In this document: positions 9,452-18,478 of the stretch, piece by piece
How the letters are laid out: every line of letters begins with the position of its first letter
Position numbering within the stretch: the stretch's first letter is position 1
From: Acidaminococcus intestini DSM 21505
Lineage (GTDB): Bacteria > Bacillota > Negativicutes > Acidaminococcales > Acidaminococcaceae
Assembly: GCF_000425045.1 (NCBI RefSeq)
Contig: NZ_AULA01000019.1
Span: 1 to 44,504 of the forward strand
DNA: 44,504 bases
Reading direction: 5' to 3'
Position numbers and translations under genes: made by a program
Notes under the pieces: generated by a model
What the model was told of the DNA's origin: nothing
Seen by the model: only the letters and a program-made list of their open reading frames with translations
Databases searched by the model: none

Positions 9452-10816
9452 TTATGCTTTCTCGCCCTGGATAAGGTCCAGAAGTTCACGGGTCTTTTGT
9501 TCGAGAAGTTCCCGATCTCCTCTTGTTTCAACATTGAGACGCACCACAGGTTCCGTATTGGATTTACGAAGGTTGAAGCGCCATTCATCATAGACGACGC
9601 TAAGCCCGTCCATACGGTCCTGGATGCCGGATTTAAAGCGCGTCGACAGGGATTCCATGATGGCATCGGCATTCCCCACTTTGCGGTTGATTTCTCCGCT
9701 GCAGGGATATTCGCGGATGCGAGCGTCCACCATTTCAGCAAGACTAAGGCCTGATGTCGACATGAGAGAAATGACAAGAAGCCAAGGAATCATCCCGCTG
9801 TCGCAGTAGGAAAAATCGGCGAAATAGTGATGGGCACTCATTTCTCCGCCATAAAGAACATGTTCCCGACGCATACATTCCTTGATGAAGGCATGACCGC
9901 TCTTGCAGCGGACAGGATAGCCCCCTTCACGGGCAATGATGTCCTCTGTATTCCAGATCAAGCGCGGGTCAAAGAGGATCTTGGCACCGGGATGCTTCTT
10001 GAGGAAGTAAGAGGCAAAAAGACCGACAAGATAATACCCTTCGATGAAGCGTCCATTTTCATCAAAGAAGAAGCAGCGGTCAAAATCCCCGTCCCAGGCA
10101 ATGCCAAGATCGGCCCCTTCCCGGCGGACAGCGTCGCTGGTGGCATCACGGTTTTCAACAAGGAGCGGATTAGGAACTCCATTGGGGAAATGTCCGTCCG
10201 GCGTGTCATTAAGATACGTAAAGTGACAGGGCAGGTGTTTTGCCAGTTCCTTTACAATGGGACCGGCTCCGCCATTTCCGGGGTTAGCCACGATGTTTAG
10301 GGGAGCAATCTCTTTAGTGTCGATATAGCTAAGGAGATGATCCACATAACTTGGGACAATGTCCACCTGCTCATAGCTTCCCTGCCGTGCGGCTTTGGGA
10401 TATTTTGTTTCAAAATCAGGATCTGTGACCATGGCCGCAAGGTCCTTTAATCCCGTGTCTCCCGAAATGGGCCGGGACTCGCTGCGGACAAGCTTCATCC
10501 CGTTATATTCGGCAGGATTATGGCTTGCTGTAATCATCATGCCGCCATCAGCCTTAAGATGGGCAACCGCAAAATAAATCATTTCCGTACCGCACTGACC
10601 AAGATCGATGACATGTGTCCCCATGTCACGCATCCCACGTACAGCGGCGTCGCGCAGGCTGGGCCCGCTCAGACGGATGTCGTGACCTATGACAAGGGTC
10701 TTTGCCTTGAGGTAAAAGGCAAGACTGCGGCCCAAGGCGTAAGCAAGTTCCTCATTGACATCGCTGGGAACGACGCCGCGGATATCATAGGCTTTGAAAC
10801 CTTTTGTACTGATCAT
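9452..10816 (-). CDS. Phosphomannomutase/phosphoglucomutase
   Basis: 454 residues of the alpha-D-phosphohexomutase family. The phosphoserine loop is TASHNPAEYNG (about residue 96), the magnesium loop DGDFDR (about residue 244), the sugar-recognition loop GEMSAHHYF and the phosphate-binding loop SNTEPVVRL near the C-terminus. It interconverts hexose 6- and 1-phosphates, feeding nucleotide-sugar synthesis, which fits the adjacent galE. The GEMSAHHYF loop differs slightly from the usual GEMSGH form (Ala for Gly). It is the second gene of the operon, 15 bases after the first. Whether mannose or glucose phosphate is preferred cannot be read from the sequence. Confidence 0.93.
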   Translation of the reverse strand: MISTKGFKAYDIRGVVPSDVNEELAYALGRSLAFYLKAKTLVIGHDIRLSGPSLRDAAVRGMRDMGTHVIDLGQCGTEMIYFAVAHLKADGGMMITASHNPAEYNGMKLVRSESRPISGDTGLKDLAAMVTDPDFETKYPKAARQGSYEQVDIVPSYVDHLLSYIDTKEIAPLNIVANPGNGGAGPIVKELAKHLPCHFTYLNDTPDGHFPNGVPNPLLVENRDATSDAVRREGADLGIAWDGDFDRCFFFDENGRFIEGYYLVGLFASYFLKKHPGAKILFDPRLIWNTEDIIAREGGYPVRCKSGHAFIKECMRREHVLYGGEMSAHHYFADFSYCDSGMIPWLLVISLMSTSGLSLAEMVDARIREYPCSGEINRKVGNADAIMESLSTRFKSGIQDRMDGLSVVYDEWRFNLRKSNTEPVVRLNVETRGDRELLEQKTRELLDLIQGEKA

Positions 10817-10831
10817 AGAATTCTTCCTTTC

Positions 10832-11830
10832 TTATATCTGATAGGGCATTTCTTCCGCAGGCATCAAATCTTTGGCCCGGGCATAAACCGCCCGCAGGGC
10901 CGAAGTATTGATGATGGGAACATTCCCGTTCTTGATGATGATATCGGTCCGGGCCAGTTCACGCAGGACAAATCCTAAGGTAACGCCAAAATTGAGACGA
11001 TCCTTCTGTTCGAGCGTAAACTGATCGTAATCGTTGTTTTTCTTGATGAGGGCCGTAAAAAAATCAAGCTGTTCATCATGTTCCTTTTTGAGCGGCTTCA
11101 TATAGCCCAGGACATGGGTCACAACATGAAAAAGGCGATCAGCCCGCGCCGTCGCGTCAGCAAGACGGACCGATTCCTTATCCGTCAATTCCTTGTAGCG
11201 GCGGGCCGCCCGTTTGGAAACCTTGCGTTCCCGCTTTCTGCCATGACGGTCCTTGAAATAACCACGGGGCATGACTTTGGGAAAATCCATGACGGCGCAC
11301 AGGACCTGCTCTTCGTCAAGGACGCCGCATTCTGACGTATAAAGGGGCTGCTCCATGATTTGTTCGAGAATGAGGCGCGACTCCCCTTCGGCCAGGGCCG
11401 TCTGGCTGTAATCACTGGCCGCCCCGCCTTGAAGGGCAACAATAGTCAGCATCCCTGTCCCTTCAATATCAAGATGATCCGTATGGATTCGTTTTACGAC
11501 GTCTGCCACCTTCCGCAGCTTGCGCACATCCTGGGGCAGCATGTGGAGGTTCTTGTGGCTCTTATAGGTATAATGACCGGGGAGGTTGATGAGCTTATCC
11601 AGCGTGTCAAACATCGCGGTATACTTGGACCACGTAGATAACTTCAAACGGCCCAATTCCTCGATGAGGGGAACGAGCCTTTCCATTTGTTTATAGAATT
11701 TATAGCGTTCTTCGTTATAACGCTCCGTTGCATTGCGCACGACGGTTTCAGGACTGTTCAGGTTCATGTAGAGCTTCATGCCCGCTGCTCCGATTCCGGC
11801 AGCAGCCCAAAGAGCAAGAGGTATCGGCAT
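10832..11830 (-). CDS. Unknown protein with N-terminal membrane segment
   Basis: 332 residues from the ATG at 11830. An in-frame GTG at 11863 exists, but it lies upstream of the purine-rich ribosome site AGGAAAGGA, so the inner start is preferred. Residues 2-20 are a hydrophobic helix (IPLALWAAAGIGAAG), and the rest is charged and mostly helical, with a very basic stretch (GRKRERKVSKRAARR) near residue 210. I do not recognise a family. It heads the operon with phosphohexomutase and galE, so a role in envelope polysaccharide handling is possible, but this is only context. Predicted to face the cytoplasm or periplasm from a single anchor. Confidence 0.8.
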   Translation of the reverse strand: MPIPLALWAAAGIGAAGMKLYMNLNSPETVVRNATERYNEERYKFYKQMERLVPLIEELGRLKLSTWSKYTAMFDTLDKLINLPGHYTYKSHKNLHMLPQDVRKLRKVADVVKRIHTDHLDIEGTGMLTIVALQGGAASDYSQTALAEGESRLILEQIMEQPLYTSECGVLDEEQVLCAVMDFPKVMPRGYFKDRHGRKRERKVSKRAARRYKELTDKESVRLADATARADRLFHVVTHVLGYMKPLKKEHDEQLDFFTALIKKNNDYDQFTLEQKDRLNFGVTLGFVLRELARTDIIIKNGNVPIINTSALRAVYARAKDLMPAEEMPYQI

Positions 11831-11904
11831 AGATATCGTCCATCCTTTCCTCAAGGGGGACACAGGGCGGATAACCGGGCTGGTCTCACGATGATACTCA
11901 TAGA

Positions 11905-11933
11905 ATTATATCTTTTAAATGGGTTTGTCGCAA
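11905..11933 (-). promoter_or_regulatory. Promoter of the seven-gene operon
   Basis: On the minus strand, perfect -10 TATAAT (11905-11910) with a weak -35 TTGCGA (11928-11933), spacer 17. Transcription would begin near 11898, about 68 bases before the first gene. Confidence 0.6.
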
Positions 11934-12717
11934 GGGTAGAGGTCTGTAGTTTTACTCGGCGCGGAAATCGCGCCGATTCGATGCGGCTACGTGTCGTCAT
12001 TGGCTTTAAAAAGATTGATCTGATGCCGATGATGACATGCCCCGTCGCAAGAAGGTACGTACCACAATCTCATTTTTAAGACGCCCAAAAAAATGCCTTC
12101 GGCGGATGGGCCACTTCTTGGAATTTTTTCGGTTTTTAAAGGAAACATGATTCGCCTGAAGCCCATATCGGCCCATCTGCGTAGTCAAAAAGACGGAACA
12201 TGATACGGCTGATCCTCTATAGCCATCTTCCGCATTGACTCGAAAACGATACCCCGCCTTTGACAGCCGCACCAGTATAAATCCATTGCAGCTGCGGAGG
12301 TAAAGGAACCGTTTTCGTGTACGACGGGGCCGATAATATAATTTATTAGCACTCATGTTGTGTGGGAAATATCCATACGGTTATCCAATTCGGATTTCCC
12401 GATTTCGGTGGTGGATGAGAAACCGCAGCGACGTTTCCTTGCAAGCAGCTAGCAAGGCAAATATGCCCGAGTCCCAAGCCCGCATTGGGGCAAAGCACAA
12501 GGGCGCAGGGCCATGTTTCCGGGCGAATGGATTCGGTCCCTCCCCCTTTAAAGAAGGAACGGTTTAGGGTCGGCTGTACAGTCTTTTGATGGATTCAAAT
12601 TCCAAAGACAAAAGATTCGGCTGCACCGATTTTAGTGGCAGAACAGCAGTGCGGCCCTGCATCACAGCATCACACCACCTGAACATCATAATCCCCCACT
12701 CCCAAGCCATACAAAAA
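11934..12717. other. Gene-free interval with scattered inverted repeats
   Basis: Nearly 800 bases without a convincing gene. It contains a stem TCGGCGCG/CGCGCCGA with a five-base loop (11956-11976) and an inverted pair CGAAAACG (12241-12248) / CGTTTTCG (12311-12318). A minus-strand frame at 12006-12356 encodes 116 Arg-rich residues but has no ribosome site. Base composition resembles the neighbours. It could be a decayed gene, a repeat element or an RNA; nothing identifies it. Confidence 0.45.
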
Positions 12718-12756
12718 GAGGCTGTGAGAAATGATGTACTCATTTCTCACAGCCTC
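12718..12756 (-). terminator. Terminator of the exported-protein gene
   Basis: A 17-base-pair perfect stem, GAGGCTGTGAGAAATGA (12718-12734) / its complement (12740-12756), loop of five. On the minus strand it is followed by TTTTTGT. It lies 10 bases after the stop of the gene at 12766. Confidence 0.93.
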
Positions 12757-12765
12757 TCGGCGTTC

Positions 12766-13332
12766 TTATTTTACATCTTTTAGTTTCATACGATTATTCG
12801 TGATTTCATTTGCTACATCTTTTGTCATATCCCGGATGAGTTTTTCCAAGTTCTTTTCCTTACTCGTACGCACGTCGGTCATACGGTAGACCGGTGCCTC
12901 TCCTTTGGTGACAAGGAAGGAAAGGGAGACAAGGGATTCCACCGGTTCCCGTTTGTCCTTGATGGCTTCCTGAGCCGCTTCTCCTTCGAGGGGCACAGTC
13001 CCTGCAAAATTGACAACGACCTGCATGGTCAGGGTCTTTCTCAGGTAACGGTCGGGCAGCATGACTGGATTGTTATAAAGCGTCACCCCTTCATCCTTCA
13101 AGGATTTCTGGAGCCCAAGATAGGTGAGGCGGACCGCATCCTCATCGCGTCTGAATTGGGGGTTATTCTTAACAAATTCCCCATCAGTCTTTTCGAGACT
13201 TTTTAGATAGACAACCTTGGTCTTATTGAAAGGAACGCCGCTTGCTTTGGCGCCGCTGCGCTCAGCACTTGCCGTAAAAGGAACGGCAAGGAGCGTCATA
13301 AGAAGCGTGACAAGGGTGAGTAATTTTTTCAT
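12766..13332 (-). CDS. Exported protein of unknown function
   Basis: 188 residues from the ATG at 13332, which follows a strong AGGAGG. The longer open frame upstream has no ribosome site. Residues 1-22 (MKKLLTLVTLLMTLLAVPFT, then ASA) form a signal peptide with a likely cleavage after ASA. The mature part is soluble and mixed alpha/beta, with no lipobox cysteine. I do not recognise the family. The gene stands alone between its own promoter, which carries an inverted repeat over the -35, and a strong terminator. It is predicted to be periplasmic. Confidence 0.82.
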   Translation of the reverse strand: MKKLLTLVTLLMTLLAVPFTASAERSGAKASGVPFNKTKVVYLKSLEKTDGEFVKNNPQFRRDEDAVRLTYLGLQKSLKDEGVTLYNNPVMLPDRYLRKTLTMQVVVNFAGTVPLEGEAAQEAIKDKREPVESLVSLSFLVTKGEAPVYRMTDVRTSKEKNLEKLIRDMTKDVANEITNNRMKLKDVK

Positions 13333-13368
13333 GGAAATCCTCCTTGGCGATTCATCAAATTCCTTCTT

Positions 13369-13397
13369 ATTATACAACGGAACCCCTACTCTGTGAA
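13369..13397 (-). promoter_or_regulatory. Promoter of the exported-protein gene
   Basis: On the minus strand, -10 TATAAT (13369-13374) and -35 TTCACA (13392-13397), spacer 17. The -35 lies inside the inverted repeat described next. Confidence 0.7.
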
Positions 13398-13417
13398 CTC
13401 ATTTACGACGAGTTCAC
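13393..13417. promoter_or_regulatory. Inverted repeat over the -35: candidate operator
   Basis: GTGAACTC (13393-13400) and GAGTTCAC (13410-13417) are perfect complements separated by nine bases. The downstream arm covers the -35 of the promoter at 13369-13397, a position suited to repression. No regulator gene is adjacent. Confidence 0.5.
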
Positions 13418-13454
13418 AAAGGTTTTTCCCAAAAAATCCCAATAAACGTAAAAA

Positions 13455-13482
13455 TGCTGGGAAGAAGGGGTCCTTCCCAGCA
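13455..13482 (-). terminator. Terminator of clpB
   Basis: Stem GCTGGGAAG (13456-13464) / CTTCCCAGC (13473-13481), loop of eight. On the minus strand it is followed by ATTTTTACG. It lies 10 bases after the clpB stop. Confidence 0.88.
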
Positions 13483-13490
13483 GTCAAGGC

Positions 13491-16034
13491 TTACGCCTTT
13501 ACCACGTCAATTTTACCGTTTTTCAAGACGACTTTCAGATGATCGCCGCTTACAATGTCTCCTTGGACAATCTTCTGGCTGACGATGGTTTCCACACTAT
13601 GAACGATGAGGCGCTTTAACGGACGAGCGCCAAAGGCAGGATCGAAGCCTTCCTTGGCAAGGGCATCGACAGCTTCATCAGTGGCCTCAAGGGTGAGTTC
13701 CATCTGACTTTGCAGGCGTTTGCCCAGCTGACCCAGAATGAGGCGGACAATGCTGCGGATCTGATCCTCGCCGAGCGGTTTGAAGACAACAATGTCATCC
13801 ACACGGTTCAGGAATTCCGGACGGAAGAACTTCATCAGCATACTGCGCACTTCTTCATGGCTGATTTCACCTTTATGTTCCATGATTTCATGGGATCCAA
13901 GGTTGCTCGTCATGATGATGAGGGTATTCTTGAAGTCGATGACACGGCCCTGGCCATCAGTCAGGCGGCCATCATCAAGGACCTGGAGGAGCACGTTGAA
14001 GACGTCGGCATGAGCTTTTTCGATTTCATCAAAAAGGATAACCGAATAAGGATGACGGCGCACGGCTTCCGTGAGCTGACCCCCTTCTTCATAGCCTACA
14101 TATCCCGGAGGCGCACCAATCAAGCGGCTTACGGTATGCTTTTCCATATATTCACTCATATCGATGCGGATGATGCTCTTTTCATCGTTGAAGAGCACTT
14201 CGGCAAGGCTCTTGGCAAGTTCCGTCTTGCCGACGCCCGTTGGGCCCAGGAAGATAAAGGAACCAATGGGCTTATTGGGATCCTTGATACCAGCACGAGC
14301 GCGGATAACGGCTTCGGAGACAGCCTTCACAGCTTCATCCTGACCGATGACCCGCTGATGGAGGATTTCATCCAGGTGAGCCAGTTTCTTCTTTTCGCCT
14401 TCCATAAGGCGGCTCACAGGGATCCCCGTCCAGGTGCTGACGACTTTGGCGATATCGTCTTCGTCGACTTCTTCCTTGAGAAGACGGTCTTCTGCATGCT
14501 CTTCTTTTTCCAGTTCCTGGAGCTGTTTCTGCAGTTCCGGCAGACGGCCATACTTGAGTTCGGCAAGCTTGTTGAGATCATAGTCGTGCTCGGCCGTTTC
14601 CATGTCCTTCTTCACCTGGTCAATGGCTTTTTTGACCTGGCGAACCTTGGCAATGCCAGCCTTTTCTTCCTGCCAGCGAGCTGTCATCTTATCGTTCTTT
14701 GCTTTCATCTCTTTCAGTTCCTCACGGATCTTTTCGAGACGGTCAGCCGACTGCTTATCTTCTTCTTTGGAAAGGGCCTGTTCCTCAATCTGGAGCTGAA
14801 GCATACGGCGGCGGCTTTCATCCAGTTCCGTCGGCATGGAATCAATTTCCGTACGCAGACGGGCTGCCGCTTCATCGACGAGGTCGATAGCCTTATCCGG
14901 CAGGAAGCGTTCACTGATATAGCGGTTTGAAAGCGCAGCCGCAGCTACAAGGGCAGAATCCTTGATGCGGACCCCATGATGGACTTCGTACCGTTCCTTC
15001 AAGCCACGCAGGATGGAAACCGTATCCTCGACACTTGGTTCCTTGACAAGGACAGGCTGGAACCGGCGTTCCAAGGCACTGTCTTTTTCAATATACTTTC
15101 GATACTCATTAAGGGTCGTGGCCCCAATACAGCGGAGTTCACCGCGGGCCAGCATCGGTTTCAGGATATTTCCGGCATCCATGGACCCTTCGGAGGCACC
15201 GGCTCCAACGACGGTATGGAGTTCATCGATGAACATGATGATCTGTCCAGCCGAATCGGCAACAATCTTGAGGACTTTCTTCAAGCGTTCTTCAAATTCA
15301 CCGCGGTACTTGGCCCCAGCAACAAGGGACGCAAGATCCAGGGCATAGAGGGTCTTGTTCTTTAAGGATTCAGGCACGTCGCCTGCCACGATCCGGCGGG
15401 CAAGGCCTTCTACAATAGCCGTCTTGCCAACACCCGGTTCCCCAATGAGGACAGGGTTGTTCTTTTTCCGACGAGACAGGATCTCAACGGTACGGCGGAT
15501 CTCATCGTCACGACCAATGACCGGATCAAGGGCTCCCTTGCGGGCCTTAGCCGTCAGATCCTGCCCATATTTTTCCAAGGTCTTGCGGTTTTCGTCACTG
15601 TCCTTGCCGCCTTCATAGCGGTCGACGAGACCACGGATGGCCGAACGGGTAATGCCGTACTTGCGGCAGAGGGAAACCACATCGCTATCGCCATCTTCAC
15701 AGAGGGCAGCCAGCAGATGGGCTCCGGTAATCTTATTTTGGCCGGCTGCTTTTTCCGCGAGGGCAAAGACCCTTGCCATCCCCGTGGACATACTAAGCTG
15801 GTCCGTTCCCTTCACAGACGGGACGGCCTTCACCAAATGGTCAAGGTCACGACTGAAGTCGTTTTCCTCGATATGAAGGCTCTTTAAGACATAATGGAGG
15901 AAACTATCAGGTTCGCTCATCATGGCTGACAGGAGATGGACGGTTCCCACCTCTTGGTTATAGTTCATGACAGCTTGCTGCTGACTGGCTTCCAATAAAC
16001 TTTTGACTTCTTCACTGAAACGTTCTGACTGCAT
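13491..16034 (-). CDS. clpB: ATP-dependent disaggregase ClpB
   Basis: About 847 residues, a full-length Hsp100 class chaperone that extracts proteins from aggregates with DnaK. The order is N-terminal Clp domain (to about 140), AAA1 with Walker [10 protein letters not shown] (about 199), a long coiled-coil M domain (about 400-520) and AAA2 with Walker [10 protein letters not shown] (about 604) and the [10 protein letters not shown] Walker B. The M domain marks ClpB rather than ClpC or ClpA. Two consecutive ATGs (16037, 16034) follow Shine-Dalgarno GGAGG; the second has the better spacing. It is divergent from the gene at 16252. I found no CIRCE or CtsR direct repeat upstream. A -10-like TAGAAT is at 16068-16073. 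Confidence 0.96.
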   Translation of the reverse strand: MQSERFSEEVKSLLEASQQQAVMNYNQEVGTVHLLSAMMSEPDSFLHYVLKSLHIEENDFSRDLDHLVKAVPSVKGTDQLSMSTGMARVFALAEKAAGQNKITGAHLLAALCEDGDSDVVSLCRKYGITRSAIRGLVDRYEGGKDSDENRKTLEKYGQDLTAKARKGALDPVIGRDDEIRRTVEILSRRKKNNPVLIGEPGVGKTAIVEGLARRIVAGDVPESLKNKTLYALDLASLVAGAKYRGEFEERLKKVLKIVADSAGQIIMFIDELHTVVGAGASEGSMDAGNILKPMLARGELRCIGATTLNEYRKYIEKDSALERRFQPVLVKEPSVEDTVSILRGLKERYEVHHGVRIKDSALVAAAALSNRYISERFLPDKAIDLVDEAAARLRTEIDSMPTELDESRRRMLQLQIEEQALSKEEDKQSADRLEKIREELKEMKAKNDKMTARWQEEKAGIAKVRQVKKAIDQVKKDMETAEHDYDLNKLAELKYGRLPELQKQLQELEKEEHAEDRLLKEEVDEDDIAKVVSTWTGIPVSRLMEGEKKKLAHLDEILHQRVIGQDEAVKAVSEAVIRARAGIKDPNKPIGSFIFLGPTGVGKTELAKSLAEVLFNDEKSIIRIDMSEYMEKHTVSRLIGAPPGYVGYEEGGQLTEAVRRHPYSVILFDEIEKAHADVFNVLLQVLDDGRLTDGQGRVIDFKNTLIIMTSNLGSHEIMEHKGEISHEEVRSMLMKFFRPEFLNRVDDIVVFKPLGEDQIRSIVRLILGQLGKRLQSQMELTLEATDEAVDALAKEGFDPAFGARPLKRLIVHSVETIVSQKIVQGDIVSGDHLKVVLKNGKIDVVKA

Positions 16035-16080
16035 CATAAACACCTCCGCATGCTGCCTAAAATTTTTATTCTATGGATAA

Positions 16081-16178
16081 GGGCCCAAGGGCCACGAAAA
16101 TGGGGAAATACCCCTGTTACCAATCCCCCAAAGGGGAAGGCGTGCAAAACGCCTTTATGTAATCTTCCTGATAGGAAG
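16081..16178. repeat. Cluster of five short inverted repeats between divergent genes
   Basis: In order: GGCCC-AA-GGGCC (16082-16093), GGGG-aaata-CCCC (16102-16114), CCCC-aaa-GGGG (16126-16136), AAGGCGT-gcaaa-ACGCCTT (16137-16155) and CTTCCT-gat-AGGAAG (16164-16178). They fill most of the spacer between clpB and the gene at 16252. None is followed by a clear T-tract on either strand. Confidence 0.7.
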
Positions 16179-16251
16179 GAAAAACAAGGCTGCTGTCGAA
16201 AAAGGATGATAGGAACTTTGCTTTTTTTGCTGCCTAGTTAAGGAGGCTTTT

Positions 16252-17370
16252 ATGAATTCATCCATTATCCTTTACCACCTTTTCGACGTCGCCGATGAAA
16301 TCGACCTCAATGTCGTGGAAGCCATCTGGACCAGCCGGAACAAGATTGCATCCCGTCTGCGATTTGAAAAGAGTGCACCAAACTCCATCAGTTTTCAGAA
16401 TCCCCCGGTCCTTGTTGAATTGGGAACCCATGATATGGAATTTGCCGGGGACCAATACACAGCGGTCATCAAGGCCCGCATCTTTGACATTGGCGTCGTC
16501 AGTCTTATCTTTCATTTGGAAGTCCCGGAAGACATTTCCTATGAAAAATACCAAAACCTGACCATTGCCGTCGACTCCTTGCCAGAAAACGTGGTCCGCG
16601 AATACATCGATGCCATCACGGATACGATCCGGCCGGCGTGCACGAAGATGCGCATTTCCGACTTTGATGAGGATTTTGTCGTCTACTATTTCAAGGACAA
16701 GCTCCCCGATTGGGACCTGGCGGCCCTTATCATGAAGGACAAGACGCCGCTTAGCGAAGAAACGAGGAAGGATGCCCTCGTAAACCGCTTCTCCTACAGC
16801 AAGGACGATGTCATCTACCTGACGTGGGATACAGCGATTATGCTGGATCGGACGGGAAGCACGGACCTGCCGGACCTCCTTGAATTTGCCAATGCCCAGT
16901 TCCTCGAACTGCGCTACTACGATGATGCCCTCCGGAAAGCCATCGACAGCACATACGACGAAATCGACAAAGCAACCGAACCCGGATCCCGCGGTAAGGC
17001 CAAGACCTTCCGCAAGGTCCGCAATGAGCTCATGGAAGTCATGGCCGACATGAGCGTCCTTACGAGCAATGTTGATAACGCCCTCCAAGTCACAGAGGAT
17101 GTCTTCAACGCCCGCGTCTACGCCCGGTACATGTATCTTTTGCGGGCTGACGTATGGCGGGAAAATATCAACACCAAACTAAAGGTGCTCCAGCGCTGCT
17201 ACGAACTGCTCAATACGGAAGTCCTGATGGACCGCTTCTCAAAGAAACTGCATCTCATCATCGGACTTCTGGCCGTTCTTGCGGCAGCCGCTGCCATGTG
17301 GGCCCTGCCAGAGGCCATCATAAAGCTCATCACGATCTTGACTTGGGTTACATCGCCCCATCCCTTCTAA
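16252..17370 (+). CDS. Membrane-anchored unknown protein, possibly RMD1/DUF155-like
   Basis: 372 residues. The ATG follows AAGGAGG at an ideal distance. The bulk is soluble and acidic; a C-terminal segment (about 338-365, LIIGLLAVLAAAAAMWALPEAIIKLITIL) contains one or two membrane helices. The region just before it (RADVWRENINTKLKVLQRCYELL) resembles the C-terminal helical part of RMD1/DUF155 proteins, which also end in membrane helices, but this is from memory and not certain. It would be a tail-anchored cytoplasmic protein. It is divergent from clpB and ends at its own terminator, so a stress link is suggested only by position. Confidence 0.75.
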   Translation: MNSSIILYHLFDVADEIDLNVVEAIWTSRNKIASRLRFEKSAPNSISFQNPPVLVELGTHDMEFAGDQYTAVIKARIFDIGVVSLIFHLEVPEDISYEKYQNLTIAVDSLPENVVREYIDAITDTIRPACTKMRISDFDEDFVVYYFKDKLPDWDLAALIMKDKTPLSEETRKDALVNRFSYSKDDVIYLTWDTAIMLDRTGSTDLPDLLEFANAQFLELRYYDDALRKAIDSTYDEIDKATEPGSRGKAKTFRKVRNELMEVMADMSVLTSNVDNALQVTEDVFNARVYARYMYLLRADVWRENINTKLKVLQRCYELLNTEVLMDRFSKKLHLIIGLLAVLAAAAAMWALPEAIIKLITILTWVTSPHPF

Positions 17371-17396
17371 GAAAACAGGATCTTTCAAAGGAAAAG

Positions 17397-17430
17397 ACCC
17401 AGGAAGTCATTTCGCACTTCCTGGGTTTAT
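17397..17430 (+). terminator. Terminator of the gene at 16252
   Basis: Perfect stem ACCCAGGAAGT (17397-17407) / ACTTCCTGGGT (17416-17426), loop of eight, followed on the plus strand by TTATT. On the other strand CTTTTCC follows, so it may also serve the convergent gene at 17508. Confidence 0.85.
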
Positions 17431-17441
17431 TGTACTCACCA

Positions 17442-17483
17442 AAAGTCAAAATGTCAAATACTTTTTTGATTTTTTGACTTTTA
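17442..17483. repeat. AT-rich inverted repeat between convergent genes
   Basis: AAAAGTCAAAA near 17443 and TTTTGACTTTT near 17473 form an A/T-dominated stem around an internal GTCAAAT. It lies 25 bases past the stop of the CYTH gene and could act as a weak minus-strand terminator. Confidence 0.4.
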
Positions 17484-17507
17484 TTTTTTTGCCCGTGGAA
17501 GTTCCCG

Positions 17508-18464
17508 CTAAAAATAGCTTTCTTCCTCATGGGATTTGGTGTAGACCTTCGCAAGGCACTGCCAAAGCAGCGCGGCAATCCGTCCCTCTTCAAGATCTTC
17601 TTCCAGATAGGCAGCGTCATCCGTTTCAAAATGGGCTGCCGCTTCCCGAAGGCGCGCCGCCTCGTCCCCGCCCAAGGCCTTTTCTTCCCAAAAATCGGCA
17701 AAAAGGATCAGGCGGTCAGCAATAGGTGCTTTCTTTCCAGTGCCGTTAAAGAAACCACCTAGGTCATGAAGGATTTCCCTAAGGAAACGCGCAGCATCTG
17801 CAAAGGTCTTGGGCACTTTAACAGCATCGTCGCAGGACTCTTGGGGTGTCTTTCCTGCAAGAAGGAAAAGGCCTCGTTCGAGCTTACTCCGGTCTTCCGG
17901 ATAGAGGGGGATTTCACCTGCAAGATGGCTGACAAGCTCAAAAAGGGCAGCAGGGTCCCCTTCTTTGAGTTCAAATTCCACCTCCCTAAGGGATTGGGAA
18001 CGGTCGCCGCTTTCTATGATGCCTTCATCAAGGGAGAGCTCGACACGGCTTTTTCCTGCCGCAAGGTCCATGGCGTGGCGCGCAAAAGTGATCGTCACGG
18101 TTGGAACAAGTGATTCCCCATGAAGCAGGTCCTTCAGGCGCCTCGTCACTTCGGGAGGAAAACCTTCCGTCACAGGCGTTTCGTCCTTTAGGGGCACGGT
18201 ATATTCACCGCGGACAGAAAAGCCTCCTGTGGATGTACCTTTTGTTTTGATGGTCGCTTCATAAGCGCTGCCATTGGTGACACGCACGCGGTAGGCCATG
18301 CGTTCCCGGTTCAGGGCACCATCTTTTGTATCATAATATATATTTTTGAGGCTAAGACGCTTTTCCGTTACCGGAAGAGCGGTTTTCGTGACGGTCCTAG
18401 CGGCAAAGAGCCTGTGGCATCCCGCCTGGGTCGTCAGGAGCTTCATTTCGATTTCCTTTCCCAT
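17508..18464 (-). CDS. CYTH-domain (triphosphate tunnel) protein with extra C-terminal domain
   Basis: 318 residues. The first 200 form a CYTH domain. The diagnostic N-terminal E-x-E-x-K is present as EIEMK (residues 4-8), followed by the tunnel strands with YYDT, YRVRVTN and REVEFELKEG. CYTH enzymes hydrolyse triphosphates such as tripolyphosphate or thiamine triphosphate with a metal. The C-terminal 115 residues are helical, where a CHAD domain is often found, but the conserved CHAD histidines are not obvious, so that part is shortened or diverged. It is the second gene of a pair with the exported protein at 18479 (14-base gap). Confidence 0.85.
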   Translation of the reverse strand: MGKEIEMKLLTTQAGCHRLFAARTVTKTALPVTEKRLSLKNIYYDTKDGALNRERMAYRVRVTNGSAYEATIKTKGTSTGGFSVRGEYTVPLKDETPVTEGFPPEVTRRLKDLLHGESLVPTVTITFARHAMDLAAGKSRVELSLDEGIIESGDRSQSLREVEFELKEGDPAALFELVSHLAGEIPLYPEDRSKLERGLFLLAGKTPQESCDDAVKVPKTFADAARFLREILHDLGGFFNGTGKKAPIADRLILFADFWEEKALGGDEAARLREAAAHFETDDAAYLEEDLEEGRIAALLWQCLAKVYTKSHEEESYF

Positions 18465-18478
18465 TTCAGTTCCTTTCC

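Noticed and set aside
12006-12356. 116-residue Arg-rich minus-strand frame in the gene-free interval
   Set aside because: No ribosome site, no recognisable domain and no promoter; kept only as a possibility in the interval note.
16044-16250. CIRCE or CtsR site upstream of clpB
   Set aside because: I looked for TTAGCACTC-N9-GAGTGCTAA and GGTCAAA direct repeats and found neither.
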